A stretch of DNA of 20,124 bases from Apostichopus parvimensis (GCA_000934455.1 KN885217.1:1-20124); one strand, 5' to 3'; shown: positions 9,208-19,493, counted from the first letter of the stretch. A program made the numbers and translations. The notes: generated by a model not told the origin, from the letters alone.

Positions 9208-11896
9208 CTGTAGAATAAAAAAATATATAATAATAAACAAAGAAAAGAGTTCTTACCAGTGTTCTCAATCTCATATGTGCACTGCAAGAACGCTGGTTTT
9301 GAGCTTGCCCCATCCCAGTGGTAAAACATCCTCTTCTCATGACATTCTTCAGAACCACAGTGGAACACATAACAGAGGGCAGTCTTTCACTTTACATTTT
9401 ATTGAATGCACTTTCTGACAGGTACTTTGGAAGCTGGAAACCGAGTTATACTCAGCCTTACCTTAAGAATCACAATAAGAAACCTACACATAAATTTGCA
9501 AAAAGGATAATATTTCAGAGAGTACACTTCAGACACTACAAAGTTTATCTTTGACCCCAACATATACATAAAGTAATTGGCCCTGTCACTGGGAACGGAA
9601 ATCAAACCCTGATTACTGCTGCCTAAGGAAAATTTCTTAGAACAGCTCCACAAATCAAAGTATCAACATTTATGGGATCAAAAGATCCCTTTAGATGGCT
9701 GGATTCAACCAAAAGTTGAACGAATAATGAAAATTCTAGACTAGATTTGGTGGATATTTGACTAATTCAGTGTGAGAAATTGATAAAAAAAAATTGATAG
9801 CAAAATTTCTAACTAAACTTCTACAATGTCTAAATTATTTAAGTATTTAACCAGAATGTTGAAACACTTTCTTTGATTTCCCTCAATCTGTTCCATAGGG
9901 ATAAGAATCTTCAAAACTAATTACCACATTTAATATGGTTCACTTTAACCATTCCTACTATGTGGTACTGATATTCCATTATTGAGCAAGATCATCCTGC
10001 TTGGGGGGGGGGAACAGCCCCTATTTATGGATATTCACAGGGTAACGATCCCTTGTAGTGGATGGACGAGACTAACGTATACTGCTACAAACCGACACAA
10101 TTCTTCTTTTATCTCTTTACAATCTATTACAATTGTTTTAAATTGTTAGGTTGTTGCCATTCCTTTTCTCACTTTGTATGGATTTTACCTTCACCCTTTC
10201 TCGGTAAGGATTACGTGCATGTTTCGGCCGTCATTTATATGTTTTTATTTTCCACTGAAAATTATCCTTTTTTGTCATGTACACTTTTGATACACTTATC
10301 AGTGTGAGCATGTATTAATTTAACCTTCCAGGGATACAATGAAATTGAATCTATCTGTCTATCATATACAATTTCAAATAGTAAGAAACAAAGCCAGATT
10401 GTCGCCTTCCATTATGACCATGATTCAAACCGGAGACAACATTGAAAGTTAAGGATTTTAGTTTCCTATTTCTTCTCATGTTTTATTCGTTATTAACACA
10501 GTTTGTAGTCTTCCTTCCCACAGATACCAAACTTCATTATATTGTAGCAATTTCAAACCTGGTATGACCTGCTACCTTGCTTCTTTGAGGCAGTATCTTT
10601 TGTAGTTCTCAACTGATCACCACCCTAAATTAATCTTCACCCACTGATGGTATTTTTCAAGTTATAGTTTTTAATCTCACAGATGTCAACTTTTCCTGTC
10701 ACAACTTCTGCACATCAATCAAACACACAAGAGTTCATTTTTCTAATGCATTTCTACACAGTCTCGTTTTAAGTTTTTCTTAATCACCAAACACTCATTC
10801 ACAGTCTTATTCATAACCATTTACAGCTCTTATTCGCCCAATCGTGTGTGAATTTTTACACTTTTCCAGACATTTCCTTTTCCTTTTCAGTCGCTTGACA
10901 GAGTATTGATTTAGATCTGAGTTCAAACTGAGTTAGAAACCTACTTTGAATGACAATGTCAACCTACCGTGAATTAATAATGTTTACATTCTTACTAAAT
11001 GGGTCATTTTCTCACCAAATTCAGGCCTTTGAAATTTTACTTTCACTGATTTTGACCCAAATAAAACCTAGCATAATAAAAACTGAAGTTACAGATTTTC
11101 ATAAAAATTGCAAACTTTTGTCTAGTTTTCATATTATACCCTAAGGTAAAGATAACAAGTTATCTATTGTAAGAGATTTGAATAAACACGACTGTGTTCT
11201 TATCCAACATTTCAAGGTCAAATACATTTTGGTTTCAGTTATTATTTTGGCTAGGTGAATATTAAAGTTACTTATATAGACCAAAGTTAGATTACTGAAA
11301 AATATAGTCCCATCTGTTGAAAAGTTTACTGAACCAGTAAATGTAATTCAAATGGTCACATTATCCTACAACAACTTGATATTTAATGGTTAATATTCAA
11401 CAGCACAGGTTTCTCCTTAGAGATCTAAATATGCCACACTGTGAGCTAACCATCTCACTGCTCATATTACCTGGAGACAGTTAATAACAGTTTCAACAAT
11501 ATAAACTTAATTGTGAGGAACACCTTATGCATCTCAAGTCTGTACCCATTGATTAGGTTTTAATATTAATAATATCCATTGCTACACACATAATGTACCA
11601 TTTCCACTATATTCTTACTTCTGCTGTTTGACAGACCTTTGACTATCTCATGACGCTTCTCCTATCCTCCATCTCCTGCAGTCCAGAATCCATCTTGTTA
11701 ATCATCTACACTTACCAGATTACCCAGGTCTTGCCAGATTAAAATGCATACCAGTGATGACAGGTATGCAAAGTGGTGCAGTTAATCTAGCCTAACACAC
11801 TATACCTAGTCTGAGAAACTAAACCTAGCCTACTACACTAAATCTACCCTGATGAACTGAACCTACGAAACTAACCTGTCATGAGCATGTACATAC
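9208..11896 (-). other. Intron between exon 3 and exon 4
   Basis: An intron of 2,689 bp with GT at 11896-11895 and AG at 9209-9208. It begins with a 19-bp minisatellite and is otherwise AT-rich and strikingly poor in CpG (only one or two in 11160-11700 by hand count). The last ~170 bp before exon 4 are open in the exon's frame. Confidence 0.9.
11787..11875. repeat. 19-bp minisatellite next to exon 3 donor
   Basis: Four full 19-bp units at 11787, 11806, 11825 and 11844 plus a partial fifth, each starting cta(g/c)(c/t)ct and ending near aac. Typical units are ctagcctaacacactatac and ctagtctgagaaactaaac. The units are diverged but perfectly spaced. The array ends about 20 bp from the donor at 11896. 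Confidence 0.8.
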
Positions 11897-12117
11897 CTTG
11901 CTACATCACTGTGCCCATTCTTGGCAGCCAAATGAAGAGGGGTATGCTGTTTCGATAATTTCCCAGATTGTACATCAAGATGGATCAAACTCTGAAAAGT
12001 TGAAAGGAGAAGTTCAACCACTCTCAGGCGACCAAATTCGGCAGCGACGTCAAGAGGACTCTTGCCATCCTTCTGCTCAATGAACGGATCGGCTTTGTAC
12101 TGTAGGAGAGCCTCAAC
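11897..12117 (-). CDS. CASKIN: Caskin-like exon, ankyrin repeats 3-5
   Basis: The largest visible exon, 221 nt on the minus strand. The acceptor is ttactactacag at 12118 and the donor is gcaag/gtatgt at 11896. It starts in phase 0 and ends with two bases of a split codon. It completes repeat 3 (VEALLQYKADPF), carries repeat 4 (GKSPLDVAAEFGRLRVVELLL), then a longer inter-repeat loop (LIHLDVQSGKLSKQ), and begins repeat 5 (HTPLHLAAKNGHSDVA). The extended loop before repeat 5 is a known Caskin feature, where the vertebrate proteins also carry extra residues. The consensus TPLHLAA is fully kept in repeat 5, so the fold should be sound. The exon is visibly richer in CpG than the introns on either side. 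A 19-bp tandem repeat starts about 20 bp past its donor. Confidence 0.93.
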
Positions 12118-13895
12118 CTGTAGTAGTAAGCAAGAGACTCGGTCAGAGGAAATGTTGACAACTTTCAAACAAAAGCTTTAAATGTGACGGATTTCATTAA
12201 CTATAGCTAAAGAAATTGAGCATTTCGTATTATGAGCCTCTCTACAAGTAAATACATAGAAACATAAATCAGGGTAATGTTTGCACTAGCTGTGAATCAT
12301 ATAAAAAAACAGTGATTTGAGGTACTGTACCCTGTGAACTTGACAAAACAAAGACAGTTAATTAGTATGTCAGCTGTAATACAGAAGAGGAGAGCAGGCT
12401 TTAAATATGGCCTCATCTCATTGTACCAATAAAGCCTCGCAGATGAGAATATATGTCACACTAAATCACTCATCATTTTCTGCCATGACTTTTTAATGTT
12501 AACCCTATTCACAGTAAAAGCTATGCGTGTTTAATGTGCAATTTTTCATAAGGCCAATATAAAACTGTTCTACGCCTTCAGTGCTACAGTACATCACTGA
12601 GCAAACTGGTCCTCCTTCATCGAATATGAGAGTACTTAATTTGCATATCACTAGTATCCTTGATGGGAACAAAGGTAATCAATGAATTAAGACACTCGTA
12701 GTAATTGTCCTCTTCATGTTTCCAGGGAAATGTCATGATATGTAGAAATGTCATGATAGCAAATTCAAAGGTTTGGAAGTTGTTTATTGGTTTGTTTTGT
12801 TTCATAAACTGCTTTAACAGAAAGGGCATAATTTGCATAAACCGACCCGCATATAAAATCAGTTTCTAGTGGAGCATGCAGAATGCCAGACAGTAACGCT
12901 ATCACGACAAAGAATGAAACTGTGGTAGGTCTAGGCTAAAGTGTTGATATATTGTTTTAAACAAGCAACAGGTCTCATGAGTTTAAGTATCTATCATGAC
13001 AATCATGCAAATATCTAACAAATTCGTCTCTGATGTTCAAACATATTTGATGGTAAGAGAAATACTGTCCCCCCCCCCCTCCACCCATCTACTTTAAGAT
13101 TGACTATATACACTACGGCCATTGTAGCTTTCCCAGATGAGTGTCCAACTTCAAATAAACATATATACATAGTACTTGGATACTTCACAGTCAACTACTG
13201 TTCAGCTAGATTACAGTCCCCTCTTATCTCTCTCTCTATAGGGTCTTGAGATTAAATCATTATTTTATCCTAGCAACAAGTTAAGAACTGCCAAAGGTAC
13301 CTGGCATAAGAGGCAGTTTTGACACCAAATTTCTTAACAATCACCTTGATAAGATCTGCAAACCGATCTAGGGGTGTTCCACTATCTGACTGACTCCGAT
13401 ACTAATCCTACCCCTGAAGACCGGATTGAAATCTTGATAAGTCATGACTGTATGCCTGTCTAAACTTAATCTTAACTGCCATCCAGGGAACATGAGGGAA
13501 CACACACATGAGTTAATACTTCATTTTGTTTCCTTGACACATTTTCATCATAACCTAATTTCCAAATATATTCCTTCTTGACATGCTTTTGGTCCTGTTA
13601 TCTTTTACAAACCAAAATAAAATAAAACTGTTAGCAAACTGCTTTATATCCACTAGAGAGCCTGTGTAAGAGAATGTGTAAAAGTAAGTTGGCCTGACGT
13701 TTTTTGATCCTAGCAGGATCTTCTTCAAAGGATAAATGACAAGTAACAGTAACAGACGGGATAAAAACATGCACAGAAAACAGACAGGCCATGCTCATTA
13801 ACCTGTCTGTCTGTATTCTGTGCATGTTTTTTTCAGGCCAACTTATTTTTACACAATCTTTTACAAACAATGTATATCCATATGACAATACATAC
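12118..13895 (-). other. Intron between exon 2 and exon 3
   Basis: An intron of 1,778 bp with GT at 13895-13894 and AG at 12119-12118. It holds the foldback element at 13676-13854, a C/T run at 13070-13087, and a short direct repeat (aaatgtcatgata) near 12728 and 12746. No further coding sequence is visible. Confidence 0.9.
13676..13854. repeat. Nested inverted-repeat (foldback, MITE-like) element
   Basis: The outer arms 13676-13697 and 13833-13854 are reverse complements at 21 of 22 positions (gtgtaaaagtaagttggcct). The inner arms 13766-13788 and 13802-13828 also pair (aacatgcacaga core) apart from one change and a 4-bp indel, leaving a 13-bp loop. On the left the two arms are split by about 68 bp that include the perfect palindrome-like gatcctagcaggatc; on the right they are nearly adjacent. 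It has no coding capacity. The layout fits a non-autonomous foldback transposon or its remnant. Confidence 0.75.
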
Positions 13896-14041
13896 CACAC
13901 TATAACTCCCATACTGAGAAGACAAATGAATGGGGGTTACACCCCCAAGGGACGGTTCACTGGGGTTTGCTCCTGCTCTGAGTAGGAGCTCTACTGGATC
14001 AATCTTTCCCTGCCAGGCAGCATAGTGTAAGGGTCTCATGC
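13896..14041 (-). CDS. CASKIN: Caskin-like exon, ankyrin repeats 2-3
   Basis: Internal exon of 146 nt on the minus strand. The acceptor is a T-rich run ending in cag at 14042-14044 and the donor is gtg/gtatgt at 13895. The first two bases finish the Gly codon of the previous exon, and the exon ends in phase 0 after a Val codon. It encodes [20 protein letters not shown], a full ankyrin helix pair, then a finger ([11 protein letters not shown]) and the start of the next repeat, [25 protein letters not shown] is the strongest single hallmark of Caskin in the window. The LSS in place of the usual LAA in repeat 3 is a mild divergence. A foldback repeat begins only 41 bp beyond the donor. The reading frame would remain open into the intron, so the donor position rests on the gtatgt consensus and on phase agreement with the next exon. 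Confidence 0.92.
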
Positions 14042-15053
14042 CTGAAAAAAAGAGGGATAAAAGAGGGCGCTATTCACATATTTCTGACAAGGAATTGCAC
14101 AAATAATACTTACTGTATATCTATAGTAATAGCCTGCTTTTATAGAATTACAAATGAATATTCTTAAAAAAACAAATGAACAAATCTCAGTAAATCAATG
14201 TCAGATGTAATAGTGCTTTACTTTATAAATTCCTATTTGGTGCGCAACCATCAAGAACTCACAAAAGTCAGTATTTTATCAAATTGCCCACAAATACCAA
14301 ATTGAATGAATCTGAATGAGAACAAAATAGCATGTTCATTAGGTGAGAGAGACACTAATACAAATCTGTCATGTTTCTAGAAAATGGGAACTCAATACAT
14401 AGATTTTGCATTAAAAAAATATACTGAAGCAAATTAGATAAATATATAAAACATCTCAAACAAAGGACTTAGAGGTATCATATCTGTGGCGAAGAGACTA
14501 ATGTGGCTGTCAACGTGACTACCAAGTGACAACTACACAACATTTTTATTAAAAACATTATCCTACTGAGGGTCCATAATTATTTCTTCAATGTTTGTTT
14601 TCTTTGATGACTACATCAAACTGCTGGCTGGCTGGCTGTTGGTTGTACCCTCCCATTCCCCATCTTCCTCCCCTCCACCTTCCTCTCCCCCCCCACCTAC
14701 CCCTCTGCCTCCCCCTCGGTCCAAGGTACTGGTACATTTTTGGTTTTACCTTTGTTGTCTTTGATGTCTACATCAAACTGCTGGCTGGCTGGCTGTTGGT
14801 TGTACCCTCCCATTCCCCATCTTCCTCCCCTCCACCTTCCTCTCCCCCCCCACCTACCCCTCTGCCTCCCCCTCGGTCCAAGGTACTGGTACATTTTTGG
14901 TTTTACCTTTGTTGTCTTTGATGTCTACATCAAACTGCTGGCTGTTGGCTGTTCCCTCCCTTGTCCCTTTCCCTCCCCTCCACCTTCCCCTCCCTCCCAC
15001 TTTCCCCCCACCCCCACTCTCGGTCCAAGGTACTGGTACATTATTGGTATTAC
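14042..15053 (-). other. Intron between exon 1 and exon 2
   Basis: An intron of 1,012 bp with GT at 15053-15052 and AG at 14043-14042. Its first ~460 bp (14594-15053) are three tandem copies of the preceding exon end plus donor plus a G-rich stretch. The remainder (14042-14593) is AT-rich with nothing I recognise. Confidence 0.9.
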
Positions 15054-15054
15054 C
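14594..15054 (-). repeat. Tandem repeat of exon end plus splice donor, 3 units
   Basis: Three head-to-tail units at 14594-14750 (157 bp), 14751-14907 (157 bp) and 14908-15054 (147 bp). The two left units differ at only two positions by eye, so they are recent; the right unit is more diverged. In gene orientation each unit runs from the donor and G-rich intron start to the next copy of the exon end (codons for DVDIKDNKG). The true exon end at 15055-15095 matches the copied segment over about 41 bases. Donors survive at 15053, 14906 and 14749. The final exon-like copy, near 14594-14630, has lost its donor. Confidence 0.93.
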
Positions 15055-15154
15055 TTTGTTGTCTTTGATGTCTACATCGACCTGTCGGCTGTTGAGTAAG
15101 AGTGATAGTATATGGCAATTACCATTCAAGGCAGCATGGTGCAAGGCAGAAAAT
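15054..15154 (-). CDS. CASKIN: Caskin-like exon, ankyrin repeat 1 (first visible exon)
   Basis: Internal exon of 101 nt read on the minus strand. An acceptor (ttgccctcag) precedes it at 15155-15157 and a donor (aaag/gtaata) follows at 15053. It encodes [11 protein letters not shown] near its start and ends in [10 protein letters not shown], an ankyrin helix-turn-helix with the usual LHHAA core and an LLL helix. The first base completes a split Gly codon from an unseen upstream exon, and the last G opens the Gly codon finished in the next exon. The order and spelling of [10 protein letters not shown] and IKDNKG match the first ankyrin repeat of vertebrate Caskin as I know it. The family is a multi-ankyrin, SH3, double-SAM scaffold at synapses and axons; the role here is inferred from family. 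The 3' end and donor of this exon are tandemly copied to its left, which is unusual. Confidence 0.9.
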
Positions 15155-15636
15155 CTGAGGGCAAAACAAGAACAAACTTTAACTCAAAGTAGGCATTTGA
15201 GTAATATGACCAAATAAATCAGCAAAAAATGGAGAAGATTCAATCCTCAATAGAAACACCAAAAACTTCCAACAAGAAAAGATATACGTAGCATGATCAA
15301 AAATAATTTTTTTTAAAAGTGTTAATGATCATTTCAGCATTGCTAAAAATTATTTGCTGATAGTAGTTATAGGGGAGATGGTCTCATGAGAAGGTAGGGC
15401 AATGACCGGAGGGGCCGGTCATGGAAGGCGTACAGTGTTAAAGGGTTACCAAGTACATTATAGGCACGGTAGAACGTGGTGCTAAGGTTGTGAGGAGACA
15501 GGTAAGCTTGTCAATCGTAAATATCCACATACTCTCCTATCAATCCTATCCAATCCTATCAATTCAGAAATGCTTTGAACGAAAGGAATTGTGAAGTGGT
15601 TTCATAATCATCATCGATACTTTTGCACACAAAATA

Positions 15637-15690
15637 AGAAAAAAAAAAAAAATTTAAAGAAAAGAAGGAAAGAAAGAAAGAAAGAAAGTG
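15637..15690. repeat. Poly-A and GAAA microsatellite
   Basis: A run of A is followed by aaagaaggaaagaaagaaag, a tetranucleotide purine repeat on the plus strand. Confidence 0.9.
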
Positions 15691-16164
15691 AAGGGTACCC
15701 TGGTATACTTCTCCTTCTTGTCTTGATTACAGATCTTGATTACATTAACATTATAAACTGAACTGATGTAGTAAATATAGTAGAGGGCATTCACAAAGGC
15801 TACAAGCTCTATGAAAAGCTATCAGAGTTCAACGGCCTTCAATCCACACAAAGAAATAAACTACATTTTAGAGACGTATTTAATTTCTTCTCAACTGCAA
15901 CATCATTCTACATAGAAATACTTTAAAGCACAGTTATAACTTACACACAAATTATCAATTTATTTAGTGATTCAATGCTAGCTTATATCATAGTATAATG
16001 TGACATAATGCATTTAGTTTTCTCTTTTCCCTAAATGCTAAGACTATCTAAAGACAAAACCTCCAAAACTCCCTGGTTTGGGTTATTACAAACTAAACTT
16101 GTCTTAACTCTTCTATGGCACATTCCCATCTAACTAGCCTACTAACTGGTAACACTTTAGCACT

Positions 16165-16203
16165 GCACACACCCCCCACCCCTCCCCCTCCACTGACCCT
16201 CCT
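16165..16203. repeat. C-rich tract
   Basis: The stretch caccccccacccctccccctc followed by cactgaccctcc; low-complexity C/T/A on the plus strand. Confidence 0.65.
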
Positions 16204-17275
16204 ATTCAACACCCATTACTTCTACCTTACTGGCAATGCAGCTGGAAGTAAGAGGAGATCTAAGCATTGTCCCCACGGGGATTCAATGGGGGGCGCAGTG
16301 CTTAAACATTCCCAGTCAATAGGCTAAGTAGATGGGAAAGTTCAATAGCATTGGTAGAGTCGAGATCAATAAAAGTGGAGCACAGTCTATCTATCAATTC
16401 CTTTTCCTTTCCATATGTTTACCTAACATTCAACATATCGATCCATTTTTACCATCAATGCTAGCCTGAGGTACATTCAGTCAATACATCTTACACACTG
16501 TTTCCAAAATGTATCTTTACAAAATTACAGCTGTAATAACATCTATATCCCTCAGCCCTCCACTCACAGAATACTACCCATTTCTTTGAACTCTTTCACC
16601 AAACATATTTGGGTCATAAATTTCAGCCAGGATATTTCCAGAAAAAAAAAGGAAAACCCTTGAAAGTTCAAGAGCATCTCCACACTTCATATCCATTTAA
16701 ATACTTTTATTGGTCCCACCCAGCCATCCACAGGGTCCACCTCTTGACCTCACAAGCTACAAATTACCCAATTATTCTCAAACCATTTTACCCAGGGTAA
16801 GAGAAACATTTCACTCAATAGCTATTTAGTCCAAACTTTATTTCCCCCACTTTTGCTTGACAATACCACCAGAATTCAAGCAGTGTTATTTCAGTGATAC
16901 AATAATGGCACTTTTAAGAGGCTTTCCAAGTCAGAGGATAATTGCTTCCAGCTATGACCTCTGAACTTAAGGTTAAAACTTTCTGTGGGTTTTAAAAATG
17001 GCAAAACGGTGTGATATTGTGCTGACATGTACAGTACTAGCAATCTCCAAGTAAAAAAAAAAAAGAATGTGGTAAACTTGACCTAGAACTCTTCCAGAAT
17101 CTGCTGTTAATATTCAAGACTTAGAGGTATCACCCGTAGTGTGTTTCCAATAGGGGCATAATGTATACTGCCAACAACTGTGAACAGAATTAGTTTGTCT
17201 ATCCAAAAATAGAAGAATGTTGAAATTAGTACATGATTCAAGAGAACAAAGTCTGCAACCTTTTTACATATCAAC

Positions 17276-17299
17276 CGTAAGAAAATGTGTAAAAAGTAA
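17276..17299. repeat. Possible short fragment of the same dispersed family
   Basis: The stretch gtaagaaaatgtgtaaaaag resembles gtaagagaatgtgtaaaagt at the outer left arm of the foldback element (about 13667-13687). Only about 23 bases match, so chance is possible. Confidence 0.25.
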
Positions 17300-17399
17300 C
17301 CCAAAATCTTGATTCTGATGTGAATACTTTATCACTGAAATTGTAACTTGAAATTATCAACACGGAATTGACATTGGGCATTGAAACAGATGACTTTAT

Positions 17400-17900
17400 T
17401 TCACTTATTTTCCCTTATGTATGTACATATGTTTTCTAATGTTTGTACATGTTTCCTAATACATGTACATGTTCCTTAATATTTATGCATGTACATGTTT
17501 CCTAATGTCTGTAAATGTTTCATTATGTTGCACATGTTCCTAATGTCTGTAAATCTTTCTTTATGGCTGTACATGTTGTATAACGTCTATAAAGTGTTTC
17601 TTTACATTGCACATGTTTCCTAATATATGTACATGTTTTGTAATGTTTTCACATGTTGCCTAATGTCTGTAAATGTTTCATTACATTGCACATGTTACTA
17701 ATGTTTGTAAATCTTTCTTTATGACTTTACATGTTGTATAATGTCTGTAAAGTGTATCTTTACATTGCACATGTTTCCTAATATATGTACATGTTTTTAC
17801 ATGTTTTTACATGTTTCCTTATGTCTGTAAATGTTTCCTAATTTATGTAATCTTTTCCTAATGTTTGTACATGTTTCCTAACATATGTACACATACTGTA
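17400..17900. repeat. Minisatellite with ~20-bp monomers and 158-bp higher-order period
   Basis: Dozens of degenerate units of the type tgtacatgtttcctaatgtc fill about 500 bp. On top of this, aaatgtttcatta recurs at 17513 and 17671, and aaatctttct at 17551 and 17709, both exactly 158 bp apart. Blocks of eight monomers have therefore been duplicated as a whole. Many units contain the palindromic core acatgt or atgtacat. Confidence 0.88.
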
Positions 17901-18490
17901 TACATTAGCCCACATCATCTATTAGATTGTGGAGGTTTACCTTCCTAACCCGAGGTAGAGCCCTCCACAAAGCACACTCACACGTGATCTTCCTTCAGTC
18001 CAAAACAGTTCATTCGATTGGTTAAATCGTTTGCCAAGTTATTCAGCAGCTTAAATGACATCAGATTGTCTAAATTTGACCTTCTATATCCTTCCTTTAT
18101 TGTTTTAACATTCTCTGAAACCATTCTTTCAACCATCTCAAGGATTTAACAGAAGTAAATTCATGCAACTGCCAAAACGACACATGCTTGAATACTTGTC
18201 CGGTGATAGAAATGCGTTTGCCTTTTTCCCCTTTCTTTTATTTTTGCATATGTGATAGCTGTTACCCTTGGTAATTTGAAAGCAAGTCACATGGAAAATT
18301 GAAGTCTAAGTGTATTCCCTCAAGAGAGATTTGTCAGACCAAATTAATATTGTATAGCATATGTAGTACTGCTATACTATAGATACAGAGAAGATCAGAG
18401 AGATTCCAAATGAAATCTAATTTTCTGTCATTAATGTAGGAATCTATCATTTAAATATATAGACCTATCAGGACAGATATCAACGAACAA

Positions 18491-18543
18491 GAGAAAGGGG
18501 AAGGGGGGGGGGCAAAATGGGAGGAGGGAGGCAAGGGGAAGGA
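18491..18543. repeat. G-rich tract on plus strand
   Basis: A G homopolymer followed by ggaggagggaggcaaggggaa, with several runs of three or more G. Also opposite in sense to most other tracts. Confidence 0.7.
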
Positions 18544-18639
18544 AACTTGAAACCAGGCAGTATTGTGGCAAATGTCATTGTCTCAAAGAACCTAAAAGAT
18601 ATTCTGTTATTTCCTTCAACTTGAGTTGGCCTTTTCATT

Positions 18640-19135
18640 TCCACGAGTCTCGCTCCCAAATTGTTCGAAAATGTTTCAGCAGTATGTCCTAAGTGATCTC
18701 CTTAATATGCACGCACACCCTCCGAATGGCATTTACGTGACTTGTCTGGAACAATATTAGCGGCGGTCTAATCAGTTTATTAAGTCGTTCATCGACCAAA
18801 TTAAAATTTAATTTGACATTTAGGCGAAACATGCTTGAAGTCAATGTGTTGTTTCCTGTTTGTTAAAGATCTGAATAAATTACTCGCGAATCAAACTCGG
18901 GCCAGGAGCTCACCAGGGGCGAAAAAACTGACATGTGACTAAAAAAAGGAAAGGGCAGAATAAAATATCAGTCAAATCCAAAAGATAATACATGCTATAT
19001 ACGGTCACTGCAGACGTCGGCTTGTACGGAGTCTATTCAGTCGTGATTGAATGACAATGTGTCTAATGCGTGACTATACCTGACAGCTTTTGACTCGTTA
19101 TTGATAATAAATCACGTTCTACATCAACGAGATGG
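18640..19135. promoter_or_regulatory. CpG-enriched intronic block, possible cis-regulatory element
   Basis: By hand count about 24 CpG sites fall in roughly 500 bp, against one or two in a similar length at 11160-11700. The base composition is still AT-rich, so this is CpG retention rather than a classic GC island. It holds homeodomain- and TALE-like words (ctgacagctt, gataataaatca, ttaaaatttaattt). No open frame of note is present. Confidence 0.35.
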
Positions 19136-19493
19136 ACTTCATTTCAAGAAAATTGGAAATTAAAAGGATTGGCTTCTCACAAATGTACACACACAAAAAT
19201 TCCTCTACCAAACTAGGAAACTGCCAAAACTTTGATAAAATCACCTCTCTGCTACGGTACATTAATCCTTACCAACAAACGAAAAAACTTATAAAACAGA
19301 TGTGAGCTTTGTCTTGCATAGAAGAATTTTAGTGGAAATAGGAAAAGGAAGGTTGTAGGATATGTTGAGTCTTCAATAAAATTTACCATTTTTCCGTTTT
19401 GGTTTTTAGGCAAAAGTGGTAAAAAGAAGAAGTGGTATCCAACCAATGTAAAAGATATCTATTGCCTTTTGTTAACCTTCCTGTCCACCAAAC

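Noticed and set aside
13555..13912. Minus-strand frames across the foldback element
   Set aside because: They read through inverted repeats and flanking intron; no transposase-like motif is present.
4121..15154. Assignment to the ANKS1 (Odin) family instead of Caskin
   Set aside because: ANKS1 has a similar ankyrin array, but [36 protein letters not shown] and the QTALDIV..FTT cap fit Caskin better by recall. A formal tree would settle it.
14595..15217. Overlapping plus-strand frames of about 106-119 codons rich in Pro, Leu and Ser
   Set aside because: They arise from the pyrimidine-rich tandem repeat copied from the minus-strand exon border; the minus-strand gene explains the sequence.
17400..17900. 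CRISPR-like spaced repeats
   Set aside because: Units are degenerate, contiguous and without unique spacers, and the context is an animal intron; it is a minisatellite.
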